Positions 46,311 through 57,534 of a stretch of 64,000 nucleotides of DNA are shown here, piece after piece. Each line of letters begins with the position of its first letter. Positions within the stretch are counted from its first letter, which is position 1. This stretch comes from Rhexocercosporidium sp. MPI-PUGE-AT-0058 (lineage: Eukaryota; Ascomycota; Leotiomycetes; Helotiales), in assembly GCA_020746875.1 (NCBI GenBank), contig JAGTJL010000006.1, positions 434,001 through 498,000 on the forward strand, written 5' to 3'. Made by a program: the position numbers and the translations under genes. The notes under the pieces are model-generated. The model saw only the letters and a list, made by a program, of their open reading frames with translations, did no database searches and was not told the DNA's origin.

Positions 46311-48696
46311 CTATTGTCTGCTGGTGCTCATGACACCCCTGAAGATCTCGTGACCATCCTCCAACTTCTTGATACGGTCAGTAAGGAAATTTCGCTGACG
46401 CTTAGCAGACAATGGCTCCGAAGCAATGGCTTCGGCTTCAACGTCCATCATAGCGTTGACGACGACAGGCGAGAAGATCTTTTCGAGGCCGCGGACAATG
46501 TGGCGCTCGATGACTTGAGTTGTGATGTTTGCCACGAACGTCTTTTGGGTGACCTATATTGAAAACCAGTGTCAGTCATTGTGCGATAGCAGTGTTGACG
46601 ATCAAGAAGAGACTTACTTTGTAGATTGCAAACAGACAGTCGAGGGCATCTTCACAGCTGAAGTTCTCCATGTTGGGATCCGCACGCTTGGAAAAGCTGG
46701 ATATGACCTGTTCGATGTTGACACTGGCACTCGTATGGGTGGAATTGCAGCCAGGAAGTATGTTGTGTTCGGTGCCAGCCTCCAGAGAGTCGGCAAGTAG
46801 CTTCTTCTGCCTCTCCAAACGACGATTGTGGATGGTGTCGGTGTAGTAATGATTGTAGTTGATTGGAAAGCTGCGGATATCCTCCATGATCAGATCAAGC
46901 TCTCTGAAAGCAGCCGCTCGGCGTCTCTTCAGAGCATCCAGGATGGTCGAAGCCCAAAGGCGGGATTTGATATCCTTTGGAGACTTGGCATCGAGTAGAC
47001 AATCAAGAAATTGCTCACAAACACGAGATGTCTCCTCTATGTGGTCGGCAGCGAGTTGCTTCCAGGCCGTTGCTTGCTCCCAGAACAGCTCACCAAGCAG
47101 GAGAGGATTGAAGTTGCCGACTAGTTCCTTTCCCCTGGTGCGGACGAGGACTTGTCGAACCCATTGAAGTCCCTCTTCCTTGGACAATTTGATGGGGCCT
47201 TTGCGGTTTGCGGTTGAGACCATCTCAGGAGCTGGCCAGTCATTGGACATGTTCACCTGGTACTTGTGGCCACGATGACGAACGTTGTCGTAGAACGCCG
47301 TATTCATGTGCTGTATGACAGCACGAAGTCTGGCTATTGTTGCCCTGGATTCGAGAGAAAATGATGGATCTGTCTCCTCTTGGAAATACTCACCCTCATA
47401 ATGACCATTGACACCTGCCTTGCAAATCTCATAGTAGTCAAGACTCAGCTGGGCTAAGTAGGCTTTGCATTCGGCTGAGTTTGATCGAGCATCACCGAGT
47501 AAAGCCAAGTCAGCTTTTGCTTCTGCCAATGCCTTCTCGAGATCCTGCCGAAGCTTGGGAAGCTCTTGCTTGACATGCTCGAACAACAGCTGACTTAATC
47601 GAGTCCTCAGTGTGTCGATTCCAAGGTTCTCCTTAGGGAGAGTGTTGAAGTTTGATGTTCGGAAATATCTAGCCTCTGCATAGTTTCGTGCTTCCAGGGA
47701 TGAATCACCTTCTTCAAAGCTACGGTTCTTGAGAACGTGCCAGCCAAGCTTGAAGAACACGTCTTCGTTGCGTGCAAGCTCGAGGAACTTTGTTTCTGAG
47801 CCTGACCCCGCGGGAAGTCTGTCAGGCTTGGTGATGATACCTAGAGTACGATCCCCTTGTGGGTCAACAGCTCGGACCTTCTGCAAGATGGGTTGATTTG
47901 CTGCATCGTTCATGGCTGACACGACTGCGAGGCAGATGGTGCGAGGTTGTGAGATGTAATTGTGGGTGATCTCAGCAACAACGCTGACATCGTCATCCGA
48001 AACCCCTCTCGTGGAGGATTGAATGAGACCTGGAATGTCAACCAGTGTAAGTTGAGGACGGGTGGGTCCTTCTATCTCGATGCTCAAAACATCCTTAGCG
48101 AATGCACGAGCGGAGTCATCACTAGTTGACAGTCCCATAGTAGTCATTGCCATATCCATGATGCGAGGGAGATCCGAGAAGTCCGTGATCGACTCAACGA
48201 AAGAGCGAATGGTCTCTTGCTCTTTGAGTGGTCTGGTGCCATCTGGGATGACTTTGATGGTGAGAGTATTGATAGGGCCTCGTCGGAGAATGATCTCGGT
48301 TGCGAAGCGAGTGCAGAGATTATCGTTTCTTGGGAACGGAATTTCAGTCAACGCTTCAAGGACTGAACTCTTGCCAGCAGACTGGTCACCGCAGACAACA
48401 AGCTGAGGCAAGGAGAGTATGCTTTCCAATCCGCACTTTCGTACTTGTGCAACTGTATCGAGAATGCGACGTTGCTCATCAGTTTGTAGATCTTCGAGAG
48501 ATGAGTTGATGTTGAGGTCTTCGGGCATGGTCAAAGGTTGGGCAGTAGGTGAATCCTGACTAGTACTTGGAGTAGTGAATCCAGACATCCTGGGTACGTA
48601 ATTTGAGCTCCTGGAAGCGTGTTTTGCCGGAGAATGGAAATTGGGCGTGAAGATGGGTTGATGTGAGGTAGAAGTAATAGTAGTGGTGTGTTGCAT
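46311..48696 (-). CDS. Dynamin-like GTPase (Mx/Vps1-like)
   Basis: Exons on the minus strand are 48696-46618 and 46553-46311, giving about 773 residues. The 64-bp intron (GTAAGT...CAATATAG) joins FAIYK to VTQKTFVANI. The GTPase domain is complete: P-loop GDQSAGKSSV at 103-112, FATEI (switch Thr), LVDIPGL, and TKPDRL. The middle and stalk regions follow. The last ~80 residues, after the intron, form the GTPase effector domain (ITTQVIERHIVRGL...SAKRQRNFL). No PH or proline-rich domain is present, as in the fungal Mx-like subgroup. Dynamin-like proteins assemble on membranes and drive fission or remodelling, or in Mx-type members antiviral defence; the exact role of the fungal subgroup is unsettled. 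The first ~55 residues are low complexity. An internal ATG at 48588 (MSGFTTPSTS) is an equally plausible start. Confidence 0.92.
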
Positions 48697-50276
48697 CAAA
48701 GCACTGAGAAGGCAGCAGGTACTCTAGGACTTCTTTATAGAGATGGGTGGATCTCGCTGAAAACGAAAGAAAGCCACGAGGGTCTACACACAGGCCACTT
48801 AGCCAGGCAGCCCCAGTGCCCCAAACTGGTAGCGGCTGAGTGAACGTGGGAGATATTGCAGGCATTTGGCTGGACCTCACTTGTAGGGTCCTGCGAGTCA
48901 CAAAGCTCAAGGCTGAAAGCGGCTGCGTACTTGCAGCAGCTTCATGCTTAATCTTGCCATGCCTCTGCTCGGACAAAAAGATATGAGGGCAAAGGGAAAG
49001 AGAAGAGAAAGCCCAGCTCAGGGTATTGATTGGAGGCTTGCGTTTCCAAAACAGTAAACATCCAGCATCTCGGCACAATGCATAATCTGTCACTCACCGA
49101 AAATTTGTAGCATCAAAGAAATCCAGCTTGATCATACTCCGACTCCTGAGGTCTGGTAAAAAGGCAAAAGAAGCTGGAAATTACAAGGCCTCTGCGATGG
49201 TCAAATGGGCGAAGTCAGCCAAATTCAGACATTTGGCGCAGACCTATTACTTGGCCATGAACCTGACCACTAGGCAGAATTCACTGAAGAATCCCCAACA
49301 TCCTGGCAAACTCTCGGCGATTCCGAGGGTTTCAATTTCACCGACACTGTTCTCTTTTGCATGAAAATCGACAGCCTTGATCTCTTAGCTTCTAGCATGT
49401 CGATCACATCTTGTTTCTCTTTTCCGGGTGACTGCGCCATCAAAAACCCCTGTTCCCACGAGGCACTCGTCTGTGGCTGTCTGTTGGTGATGTCGTAAGT
49501 CGAGATGGTGCCTCTGCCGGATATCATGGGCCCTCGGTGAGACTCCCGATGATGATGTTGGATATAGACACATGTTTGCCATGAGATGGTAAGTGGCGGG
49601 TAGAGCCTGAAGTTGAGTGGAGGTTGAAAGTCGAGTGGAGATTGAAGTTGAGTGGAGGTGGAACCGCCTCCTCCCGCCTCACGCTAGTGCTCAGCGCTAA
49701 ATCTCGCTGGATGAACCTCACCTCACCTCACCCGATGCACTCTCTATTTGCACAGTACATCCATCTCGAACCCTGTTCTTATCGTCGCATCTCTAGCTCT
49801 CCTCCCAAGGTATTCTTGGGTCTGCATTGGATATCATATTCCAGTAGGCACCAATGCATTTTTCTCTCGGGCCAGGCTATCAGATGGATCATGTACCCCG
49901 CCACGCCGCATGAAACAGCGTGGCTTCCCTACACATCATAGGAGACCTCATCGAGAACCCCGGCTGAGCCCTAGTCCAGGAAAAGATAGAAAGGAAAAGA
50001 AGGCAGAGGGACCGAAGTATGACCCGATGAGTGGGAGCACGGAATGGTAGGTTGAGATGAAGGAGAGTTGTATGATCAAAGAGAGCTCTATAGTCAATTC
50101 AATAGTGGAGAACTTCCATTGAGGAATACCCACCGTACCTAGATCAGTCGATTTTCTATCCTCATCACAGTACACTCTTTTTTCTCACTCGGGTACATTC
50201 TCGTCATCATGCGTCTATCAATATATTGGCATCGCTCTATCTCTACCCGTATTTCTATTTTCGTATCCCGATTGCT
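48697..50276. other. Intergenic, about 1.6 kb
   Basis: No gene was recognised. A short imperfect tandem repeat of GAGTGGAGRTTGAA lies at about 49613-49660. Otherwise unremarkable. Confidence 0.55.
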
Positions 50277-52202
50277 CTATACGGAAGCTTGACTGACAGA
50301 AAATCCCTCAAGCTTCCCATCAATCCTCTGGACATACTCATCAAGCAGACGCTGATAGTCATTGATACCAGCGCCCCACCCAACCTTCCTCGCTGCCAAC
50401 TTAGCCTCCTCAGGCGACAACTGCTTACCGCTGCCCTCGCCCTCGTTGTTGAAGTACGACGGCGTACAGGTTGCCAGAGAGGAATACCAACCCGCCCTCT
50501 TCGCAACCTCATCGGTCCACCTTTCCTCGCCCTCTTTCGAAACCCCGATGACAAGCTTCTCAGGATCAGTAGACTGCTCTGATGCCGTCGCCACGACGTA
50601 CGCTACCAAACGCGCCGCTGCATCAAACGAAGATGTCATATTGTATGACAGTCCCATTCCAAGAGTATGACAAGAGAAGAAATTCGGATATCCGTTCGTC
50701 GCGACACCAAACAGAGTCCCAAAGTCGGCACACGCCCACTTTTCATCCATATCTCTCCCTCCTCGCCCAATAATCGGCGCATTCTGTCTCCCAGCTGGAG
50801 TGAACTGCGTCAAGGACGCGAAGCCGGTAGCCAGTACAAGAACGTCGATTTCAAGCTCTTCGCCTGCTACTACTAGACCCGTCGAAGTGTATTTCTCGAT
50901 CCCCTGGCCGTCCGTGTCGACCAGTGTTACGTTACTACAGTTGAATGCCTCCAGGTAGTCGTCGTTGAAAGTAGGTCTCTTGCACCAGCCCGGATACCAA
51001 GGCTTCAACTTCTCTGCCGTCTTCGGTTCCCTCACAACGCGATCGATACGGGCACGTAGCCGTTCGGCGATGGGACTATCAATCTCGAGAAGTTTTCGAA
51101 GATGTTCTTCCACAGATGATGCGGTTCCATCTACCACCCACGAGCCCCCTCCTATCAGGCCAGCTCGCGCTTGGTTCTGAGACCACCCATCATTCACCAA
51201 ATCAACCGGCTCAGGGTCAGCAACCAGATAACTGTTCAGATTCTTTGCCCGACGTCGCTGCCAACCAGGTCCGTCAGCGATCTTTGCCCAATCCACAGGT
51301 ATCGTATCTTTCTGTCCTCTCTCTCCACAGTACGAAGGCGTTCGCTGGATGACATAGAGATGTTTCGCCCATTTCGCAAGATGCGGCACAGCCTGAACAG
51401 CAGTCGCGCCAGTCCCAATGATAGCCACTCGCTTGTTCCTCAAGTTCACCAGATCAGGCACTTCCTGACTCCCTCCCGTGACGCTGTAGTCCCATCTCGA
51501 GGTATGAAAGACATCTTTCTTCCCACCATCTCCAGCAGCAGCGCGGAACTCCGAAAAACCAGGCGCATTCGACACTTTCGGCACAGCGAGCACACCACCA
51601 GCAAGAAAAACGAACTGCGCATCCACAGTAATGCTAGTTGGCTCTCGGACACTGCCGAGAGATTGAGTCAGATCAACCCTCCACTTCCCCCTCTCCTCAT
51701 CCCAGACCTGTTTCTCAACCTTCGTACAAAACATCCCCGTCAACCCAAACTGCTTCGCAATCCGCTCGGACTGCCCTCTAATCTCCTCCCCGAACGAGTA
51801 CTTATGCTTCGGCATGTAACCCGTCTCCTCCAGCAAGGGCAGGTAACAGTACCCCTCAACGTCGCACATCAGGCCCGGGTAGCGGTTCCAGTACCAAGTG
51901 CCCCCGTAGCCGCCTGCTACATCAACGAGGACGATGTCTTTAGTATTGAACCCTGCTTCGATCAGTCGGGCCGCGAAGAGGATCCCGTTATGGCCAGCGC
52001 CAACAATGAGGAATTTGATGTGACCGCCATCTTTCAATGGGGGATCCTGCGCGGCGATGGCGGAGTGGTCGACCTAGGGATCGAGGGCAAGGTCCTGGAG
52101 TGAGGAGGATCGGACCGTCGTGTATTGTGCAGTTCCATCTGCTCGGAGCCGCTTGCTGCGCTCGGAGGCGTATTTATCCAGAAGTTCGTTACTGTTCGAC
52201 AT
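50277..52202 (-). CDS. Baeyer-Villiger-type FAD monooxygenase, interrupted by an in-frame TAG
   Basis: The minus-strand frame runs from the ATG at 52202 to the stop at 50277 (641 codons) with a single TAG at codon 43 (52074-52076). Everything else looks intact: an N-terminal arm (MSNSNELLDKYASERSKRLR), FAD site FLIVGAGHNGILFA, the VFHTSRWDYS segment of the BVMO-type fingerprint, a second dinucleotide site VAIIGTGATAVQ, and a full C-terminal half with no further break. Such enzymes insert oxygen next to a ketone, or oxidise N or S atoms, using NADPH and FAD. In the family, the place of the TAG normally holds Trp (LALDP-W-VDHSA), so one G-to-A change explains the stop. A 42-bp intron (GTCCGA...CCCTAG) could formally bypass it but would delete a conserved stretch. 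The gene is either freshly inactivated in this strain or affected by a sequencing error. Confidence 0.85.
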
Positions 52203-52961
52203 GTTAGGCGAGATGTTTCGTTTTGTTTTTCTTCCACACCGGCTTGAGTAAGTGGTGAGTGAAAGGTTGAGTAAGTGAAGATTCTTGATAAGCAAAGTAT
52301 GATGTCTGAAGTCTAACAGTATTCGGTGGGTCTTTGAAAAGTCAAGAAAGAAGTTGTGATGCTAGATTCTTGTATCTATCGAAGACGAACCCTCGGGTTG
52401 CTTCCACATTTAAGTACCTACCTACTTACCTAAACTTAAATCGACAAATAGTCGTTACTCACAGGGTACGGTTAAAAATAAAGTACAGTGCATCAAGCTT
52501 TATAACCCTAAAGCAGATAACCATCTCATTTTTAGGCAGGTACTGTAACGGGACCAAGGCAGATTTCCTATCCGTACCTCACGGGAACGGGAACATCCTC
52601 TATCCGTTACACACGACCGTTCGATTAATCCTGCATACTCGTACGAAACGGGGTTTTCGGTGGATCTACTCCACCGTTTTCAGTAGCGAGGCAATGTTGA
52701 CCACAGAAGAACGTCGGATACTCCGATATTCCCTGCAAAGTTCTTCCACTAATTAGCGAGGGAAAATACTGGGCGAGACGAGACCACCTGAATCCCCTTT
52801 CGGACTGTTGTGAGTAATATTAAGATGTGGATGTGCTCTGGTAAGTATGGCGCAATCAGCGGCAGTGGCAGGGAACTGACAATAGAACCCTAAATCAATG
52901 GATGGAAGAAGAAGGGGATGAGGCAAGGGTGAAACGGTCAGAAGTCACCTTAAGTAAACTC

Positions 52962-52988
52962 GACGACCGCCGCGGGCGGGCGGTCGTC
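52962..52988. repeat. GC-rich perfect inverted repeat (hairpin)
   Basis: GACGACCGCC (52962-52971) and its exact reverse complement GGCGGTCGTC (52979-52988) flank a 7-base loop. It lies about 760 bp upstream of the monooxygenase start in otherwise AT-leaning DNA. It contains CCG/CGG triplets of the kind bound by fungal Zn2Cys6 regulators; a regulatory role is a guess. Confidence 0.8.
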
Positions 52989-54992
52989 ATGACTCTTGTG
53001 CTTTTCTGATCAACCCTTTTATTATTCCTTGATCTAGCTCAGTCCAATCTATTTCGCTCAATTCCGCAAACCTTAAACATGATACTGTACCCTACCAAGC
53101 AGAATCGATAAGGTAGCGAGCAGCGAATAGCTTTCTTCAAGTTAGGATTATATACGTCACTTACCTTCTGCTCACTTACTTACCCACTTTACGTGCTCCT
53201 TCGCTTAGATCCTCCAGACCCCACAACACATACAGAGTCAAGTCGGCGTAGAAAAGTCTTGCCTGTAAGAAAGGCTCGTACTTGTTGCTGACTGCAAGTG
53301 ATCACGTGGTATTCATTTTCGATGAAACTTCCGAGTAGGTCGGGAATCGTGACGGCAAGTTGGGGTACGAGTTTCGTCCGAATTCGGAAAGCGTGATCCT
53401 GGCCGATTCAGAGGCTGTGGAGTTTTCCGTCTATATCACAGCAGAATAATCTGACCCTTGGCATTTGCGCCAATTGTTCAAATGTTCCACTTCGCAAGAG
53501 ATATCAAATAATGAGCCAATCCTCTTTATGCTCCGTCTGTAACTTATACAGTCTCTTCGTGCCAAGAGTCGGAATATCATACTATTGCAACGTCTCCGTA
53601 TACTGTGCGCAACGTTCTTTCAAAAGATATTCTCAGCGTCTACAGCAGTCTCGCGGGGCTCTTTACTTACTAATACATACTAATACTCAATGAGCATAGA
53701 CCTCAAGAAAAAGATTCGATTGTAACCTTATTCAAACCAAAGCCAAGTATTCCCAAACTACACTTTAAGGGACTGTACTTCTAAATCCTGGGTTATGTAG
53801 TAATACCCCCCTCCCTAATGCAAAATATCCTAATCTTTCTGGTTGGTTCTGCGCCATAGATTTGACTTTTAACCGGGGAGAGGGGTAGTACAGATGCAAA
53901 AAGGTAGATTAACAGCCTTGATCCGAAGTATACCCGCCTCGGACTAGTACCAGACCCGTACTAGGTTAGATAAGACCTGGGAGGAGTTTAGGAAAGAATT
54001 GTTTGGGATAATAGCAGGTGATGAAAATTGAATACTCGAAGTCTCGAAGCTAAAATTGTCAGTGACCCAGACTCTTCTCCCCTCCCCTCTCCTCTCCTCT
54101 CCTCAGATCCATAAAGAGACGTAAGAATATATCCAGTTCAATTGTATTAGCCGCTCTACTCACTCACTTTACTTAAATAGTAGCAGTTTCCTCTGAGTTG
54201 AAACAAACCAACAAAGGAAGTATATAATACTGTAGCATACCCTATTTATCGAACATGACATAAGACAGTCTGTGCTGTGCATGCAATAATGCAAGTTAAG
54301 ACCAGTCAGTAGCTAACTAGCTACTACATCTTCACTCATAATATGTGTATATATATAGAATACTCCCCCTCCATCCACCGCGTTCGTTCTACGCGGCAAG
54401 CAGGCAATTAATCATTTATTACTTTTAGCCCACCTTAACTGACAGCATCTCGAGATTTCCTCTCGTGTTCAGGTACCGTTTAAGAGTGTAGTCTAATACA
54501 TTCGGTAACTTATCTTGTAGACATGTAGCTACAGTACGACACAGTACGGTACGGTATGAGACCTTCAAGGAAAATCCCTCCTAACCCCGAGTCCCCCCTC
54601 CTTCCCTTACAGTCCGTACAATCAAGCCAATCTAATCTAACCGAATCCACTATCTACATATATATCTAAAGGTATAAACCCTCACTTCAAAACAATACAA
54701 AAGTATGAGAGAAAATTCTCTTTAATTTACTTCACTCTAACAGTAACGCGTAATCCTAGTTCCGGACCGCGAGGAGCGTAGTTCCTACTTATCTACCTGC
54801 CTACTTATTTACTTACTTACTTACTCACCAACGCACTCTCTATTCTTCCCTCCCCTCCCTCCCCTGCCCCCTAAAACCAAACAATCTCCCCTCCTCAACA
54901 GGATGCTCCTTCATCTACATTGCATCACAGCTCGATTTCGCTTACACTTCCCGCCGATGCTAGTAGGCGTCAAAGCCAAGCGAAAAAAAAGG

Positions 54993-54996
54993 AGAG

Positions 54997-55027
<31 letters not shown>

Positions 55028-55028
55028 T
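54993..55028. repeat. Hexamer microsatellite (AGAGCC)n
   Basis: Six tandem copies of AGAGCC, the last ending in T. Confidence 0.9.
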
Positions 55029-55044
55029 AGAGACAACTGATCAA

Positions 55045-55096
55045 CATACATACATACATACATACATACATACATACATACATACATACATACATA
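55045..55096. repeat. Tetramer microsatellite (CATA)n
   Basis: Thirteen perfect tandem copies of CATA (52 bp). Likely to vary in length between strains. Confidence 0.95.
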
Positions 55097-55731
55097 AATA
55101 CGTACCAAAGTACAAACGGCCTCATCATCAACCAGATACCTCACAGCTTGTCATATCATTTAACTACCTGCTAGCGTGAGGAATATCTCATCATAGCGGA
55201 GGAAAAGGACGAAGAAAGGATGTCCGACGGTGTACTGTATTATACTGTAAGAGGGGTATGATATGATATGATCATATATGAATTCGGTATTAGGAACGTG
55301 TAAACGTAAACCTAAAGATAGACTAGAGCTAGGCTGACTAGATGTACAAGGTATAAGGGGTAGGAAGTAAGGATCGACTGACTGGAAAGGAATGCTATCT
55401 AGAATGTAAAGGGAAAGAAATAGGAGCAGAAGGAAATGAAATCTGTCTCTGACTCTATAGCTCTCATCCAAGACGTTCACCTTCATCCTCGTTCGTCCTT
55501 CGTTATACTGCCTCGTCTCGCGTCATGCAAATCGTGAAAATCCAACCAACCCCTGTTTCATCGAATTCGATTTAAAATCCCAGTAAACGACACCAAAAGC
55601 ACCAATCCAAATGCAGATAGATCCAAGGATATAAATCTCCGAAACAAAAAAACACCTCTCTATATCCAACTCCGACTCTTATTCCCTGATATTTCCATCT
55701 CTCTCTCTCCACACACGGCATCTCTACCCTT

Positions 55732-57534
55732 TCATTTCTTCCCCAAACTCCTCTTCCCAATCCAACTCCTCCCTTTCCCTTCCCTGAGACTATCCACAAT
55801 CCTACATTCCCCATGGCTCTGGCAGACCTTACTCCTCCCCAAATTCTTCCATCTCGGTCCAAAGGGCCCATTAACGTAATGATACTGGCCCACGAACCGC
55901 CACTGTCTCACGTCGCCAAGAGCATAGAATTTGTCACCCCAGTGCCCGCTGAACCACCACCATCCCATGGGTGCGTCGGGTGTGTTGGCTGCAGGTTGGA
56001 GAGCAGATTTCATATGTGCGAGGGGAAGGTTGTGGGTGCGGAGACGGGCGGATTGGGAGGGTTTTAGCGACAGGGGATCGGTGGGGGAGAGGGGGTCGAG
56101 GTCTGTTATGTTGTTGGGTGAGTCAGGTGTGATTGAGTCGTCTGGAGAAGTGGTGGGAGGGGAGTATTTGGCGTCCGCGCCATGAGTGATGGATGTGTTG
56201 TAGTGATATGCCAAGTAGTTTTGAGCTGGATCCCAGAGAGGTCCACGATCTGTCACATCGGCGAGGATGCCGAATGGGAGAATGTACGGGTGGCTGCCAG
56301 GTTGGGCGTACATGGCATGACTACCAAGTGCACTATAGAGTACTGGTCTACCTTCCCTACCTTTGCCCTTTCCTTTCTCAACGGCCGAGAAGGAATATGC
56401 GAGACCACCGGAATGCGCAGAGAAGAAAACAGCTTTGGGAACACCATTGTGGAAGCGAATGAGAGAATGTTCCCAGTCACCGATGTGGTTTCCGAAACGG
56501 ACGTTGAGGACTGTGGTTCCTAGGTTGTACGAGTAGAAATAGAACCAGTAAGCATCTAGAATTCCAGATCCTTTGTCAACGAGGACTAGGATAGCCGGAG
56601 CGGGAGAGTAGCCGCCCGGTTTCTGAAGAGCAGGTGAACGAGCACGGAGGGCATCCCTGTAGGTCTCTTTGCTTTGTTTCTTGGGAGGTGCTTGAGCTTG
56701 GTACGTCGGTGCAATAGGAGTGGCGACTTTGTGTTTAGGCCCAAAAGGATCGAACCAAGTCTCTAGATCTTCCTCCGATGGGATAGCACCAGATGAGATT
56801 TCCTCCTTAGGTATCTCCTCTTCCCCGAACTCGTCCTCGTCCTCGTCGTCTTCTTCGTCGTCATCGTAGGGAATGGGTTTGTTGTATGCACTTCCCAACC
56901 ATTCGGGTCGTTCTTCTACGTCGTCTTTACTGTGCAGAAAGACGAAAGCTCCTTTCCTCCCTTCGTTCAATTCGTGGAGATTGTCAACTGTTGGACGGAA
57001 ACCAGTGATGTTCAATTCGGTGAGGTTAGAATATGGCATAACATGCGCAAGATGTTCCCTGATGTCCGATGGCCAGAATTGTTCACCGGAGTAGAGATGA
57101 ACGAGTGGTGCGTGATCGAGGACGTACTGGGGTACTTCTTTCAGAACCCTTGTATCACCATCCCAATCACCCGGCTTCAACCTCTCTCCTTGACCGGGTA
57201 TCTTTTCCCACAGATCGCGGTCATCATCCACCTCTCCATCTCCCTGCTCTGTCAACACATGTTGCGAATCTCTTCCTTGTCTCTTCTTATCCCTCTTCTT
57301 ATTCCATGGTCGAACCGCAGGATCCGGATGCCAATGCGCCAAACCGCAGAGACCTATCCAGCGACAAGCCTGTCTATCCAACCAATTCTTCGAGGTTGCT
57401 ATCCAGAAGGCATCTTCTCGTAACTCGTCGGGGGCATGTTCGTTCGGGTCGAGATGTTTGTGAAGGGCGGTGAGACCGAACCATGATACGATTATGAGGA
57501 GGACGGCTAGGCCACCACGGCGTAAGCTCTTCAT
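55732..57534 (-). CDS. VPS62-family protein
   Basis: A single exon encodes 600 residues. An N-terminal signal-anchor (about residues 8-25, GLAVLLIIVSWFGLTALH) precedes a long domain typical of the fungal VPS62 / DUF946 family: YVLDHAPLVHLYSGEQFWPS, then AYWFYFYSYNLGT, the signature FGNHIGDWEHSLIRFHNG, FSAHSGGLAYSF, ALGSHAMYAQPGSHPY and near the end WWWFSGHWGDKFYALGD. Between residues ~225 and 300 lies an Asp/Glu-rich disordered insert. Yeast Vps62 is implicated in vacuolar protein sorting; the biochemical role of the family is unknown. A single-pass type II membrane orientation with the domain in the secretory or vacuolar lumen fits the sequence. The C-terminus is rich in Lys and Arg. Confidence 0.92.
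   Translation of the reverse strand: MKSLRRGGLAVLLIIVSWFGLTALHKHLDPNEHAPDELREDAFWIATSKNWLDRQACRWIGLCGLAHWHPDPAVRPWNKKRDKKRQGRDSQHVLTEQGDGEVDDDRDLWEKIPGQGERLKPGDWDGDTRVLKEVPQYVLDHAPLVHLYSGEQFWPSDIREHLAHVMPYSNLTELNITGFRPTVDNLHELNEGRKGAFVFLHSKDDVEERPEWLGSAYNKPIPYDDDEEDDEDEDEFGEEEIPKEEISSGAIPSEEDLETWFDPFGPKHKVATPIAPTYQAQAPPKKQSKETYRDALRARSPALQKPGGYSPAPAILVLVDKGSGILDAYWFYFYSYNLGTTVLNVRFGNHIGDWEHSLIRFHNGVPKAVFFSAHSGGLAYSFSAVEKGKGKGREGRPVLYSALGSHAMYAQPGSHPYILPFGILADVTDRGPLWDPAQNYLAYHYNTSITHGADAKYSPPTTSPDDSITPDSPNNITDLDPLSPTDPLSLKPSQSARLRTHNLPLAHMKSALQPAANTPDAPMGWWWFSGHWGDKFYALGDVRQWRFVGQYHYVNGPFGPRWKNLGRSKVCQSHGECRIVDSLREGKGRSWIGKRSLGKK

Larger units (their letters stand above)
52203..55731. other. 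Gene-free 3.5 kb stretch with simple repeats
   Basis: No protein-coding signal was recognised. It contains many CTACCTACTTAC-type pyrimidine runs (e.g. 52417-52437, 53158-53190, 54785-54830), a CTCTC/CCTCTCC run at 54070-54105, a GC-rich hairpin, a hexamer array and a CATA array (separate entries). It holds the promoter of the monooxygenase gene at its left end and the 3' region of the VPS62 gene at its right end. Confidence 0.6.

Noticed and set aside
46188..46562. 124-codon plus-strand frame over the dynamin 3' end
   Set aside because: It overlaps the GTPase effector domain exon, whose protein match is clear.
51171..52103. 310-codon open frame antisense to the monooxygenase
   Set aside because: A shadow of the coding strand; no recognisable domain.
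52075..52116. 42-bp intron removing the TAG in the monooxygenase
   Set aside because: Donor GTCCGA is poor, the intron would be shorter than any other here, and it would delete a conserved segment.
55045..55096. CRISPR-like array
   Set aside because: A simple CATA microsatellite without spacers, in a eukaryotic genome.
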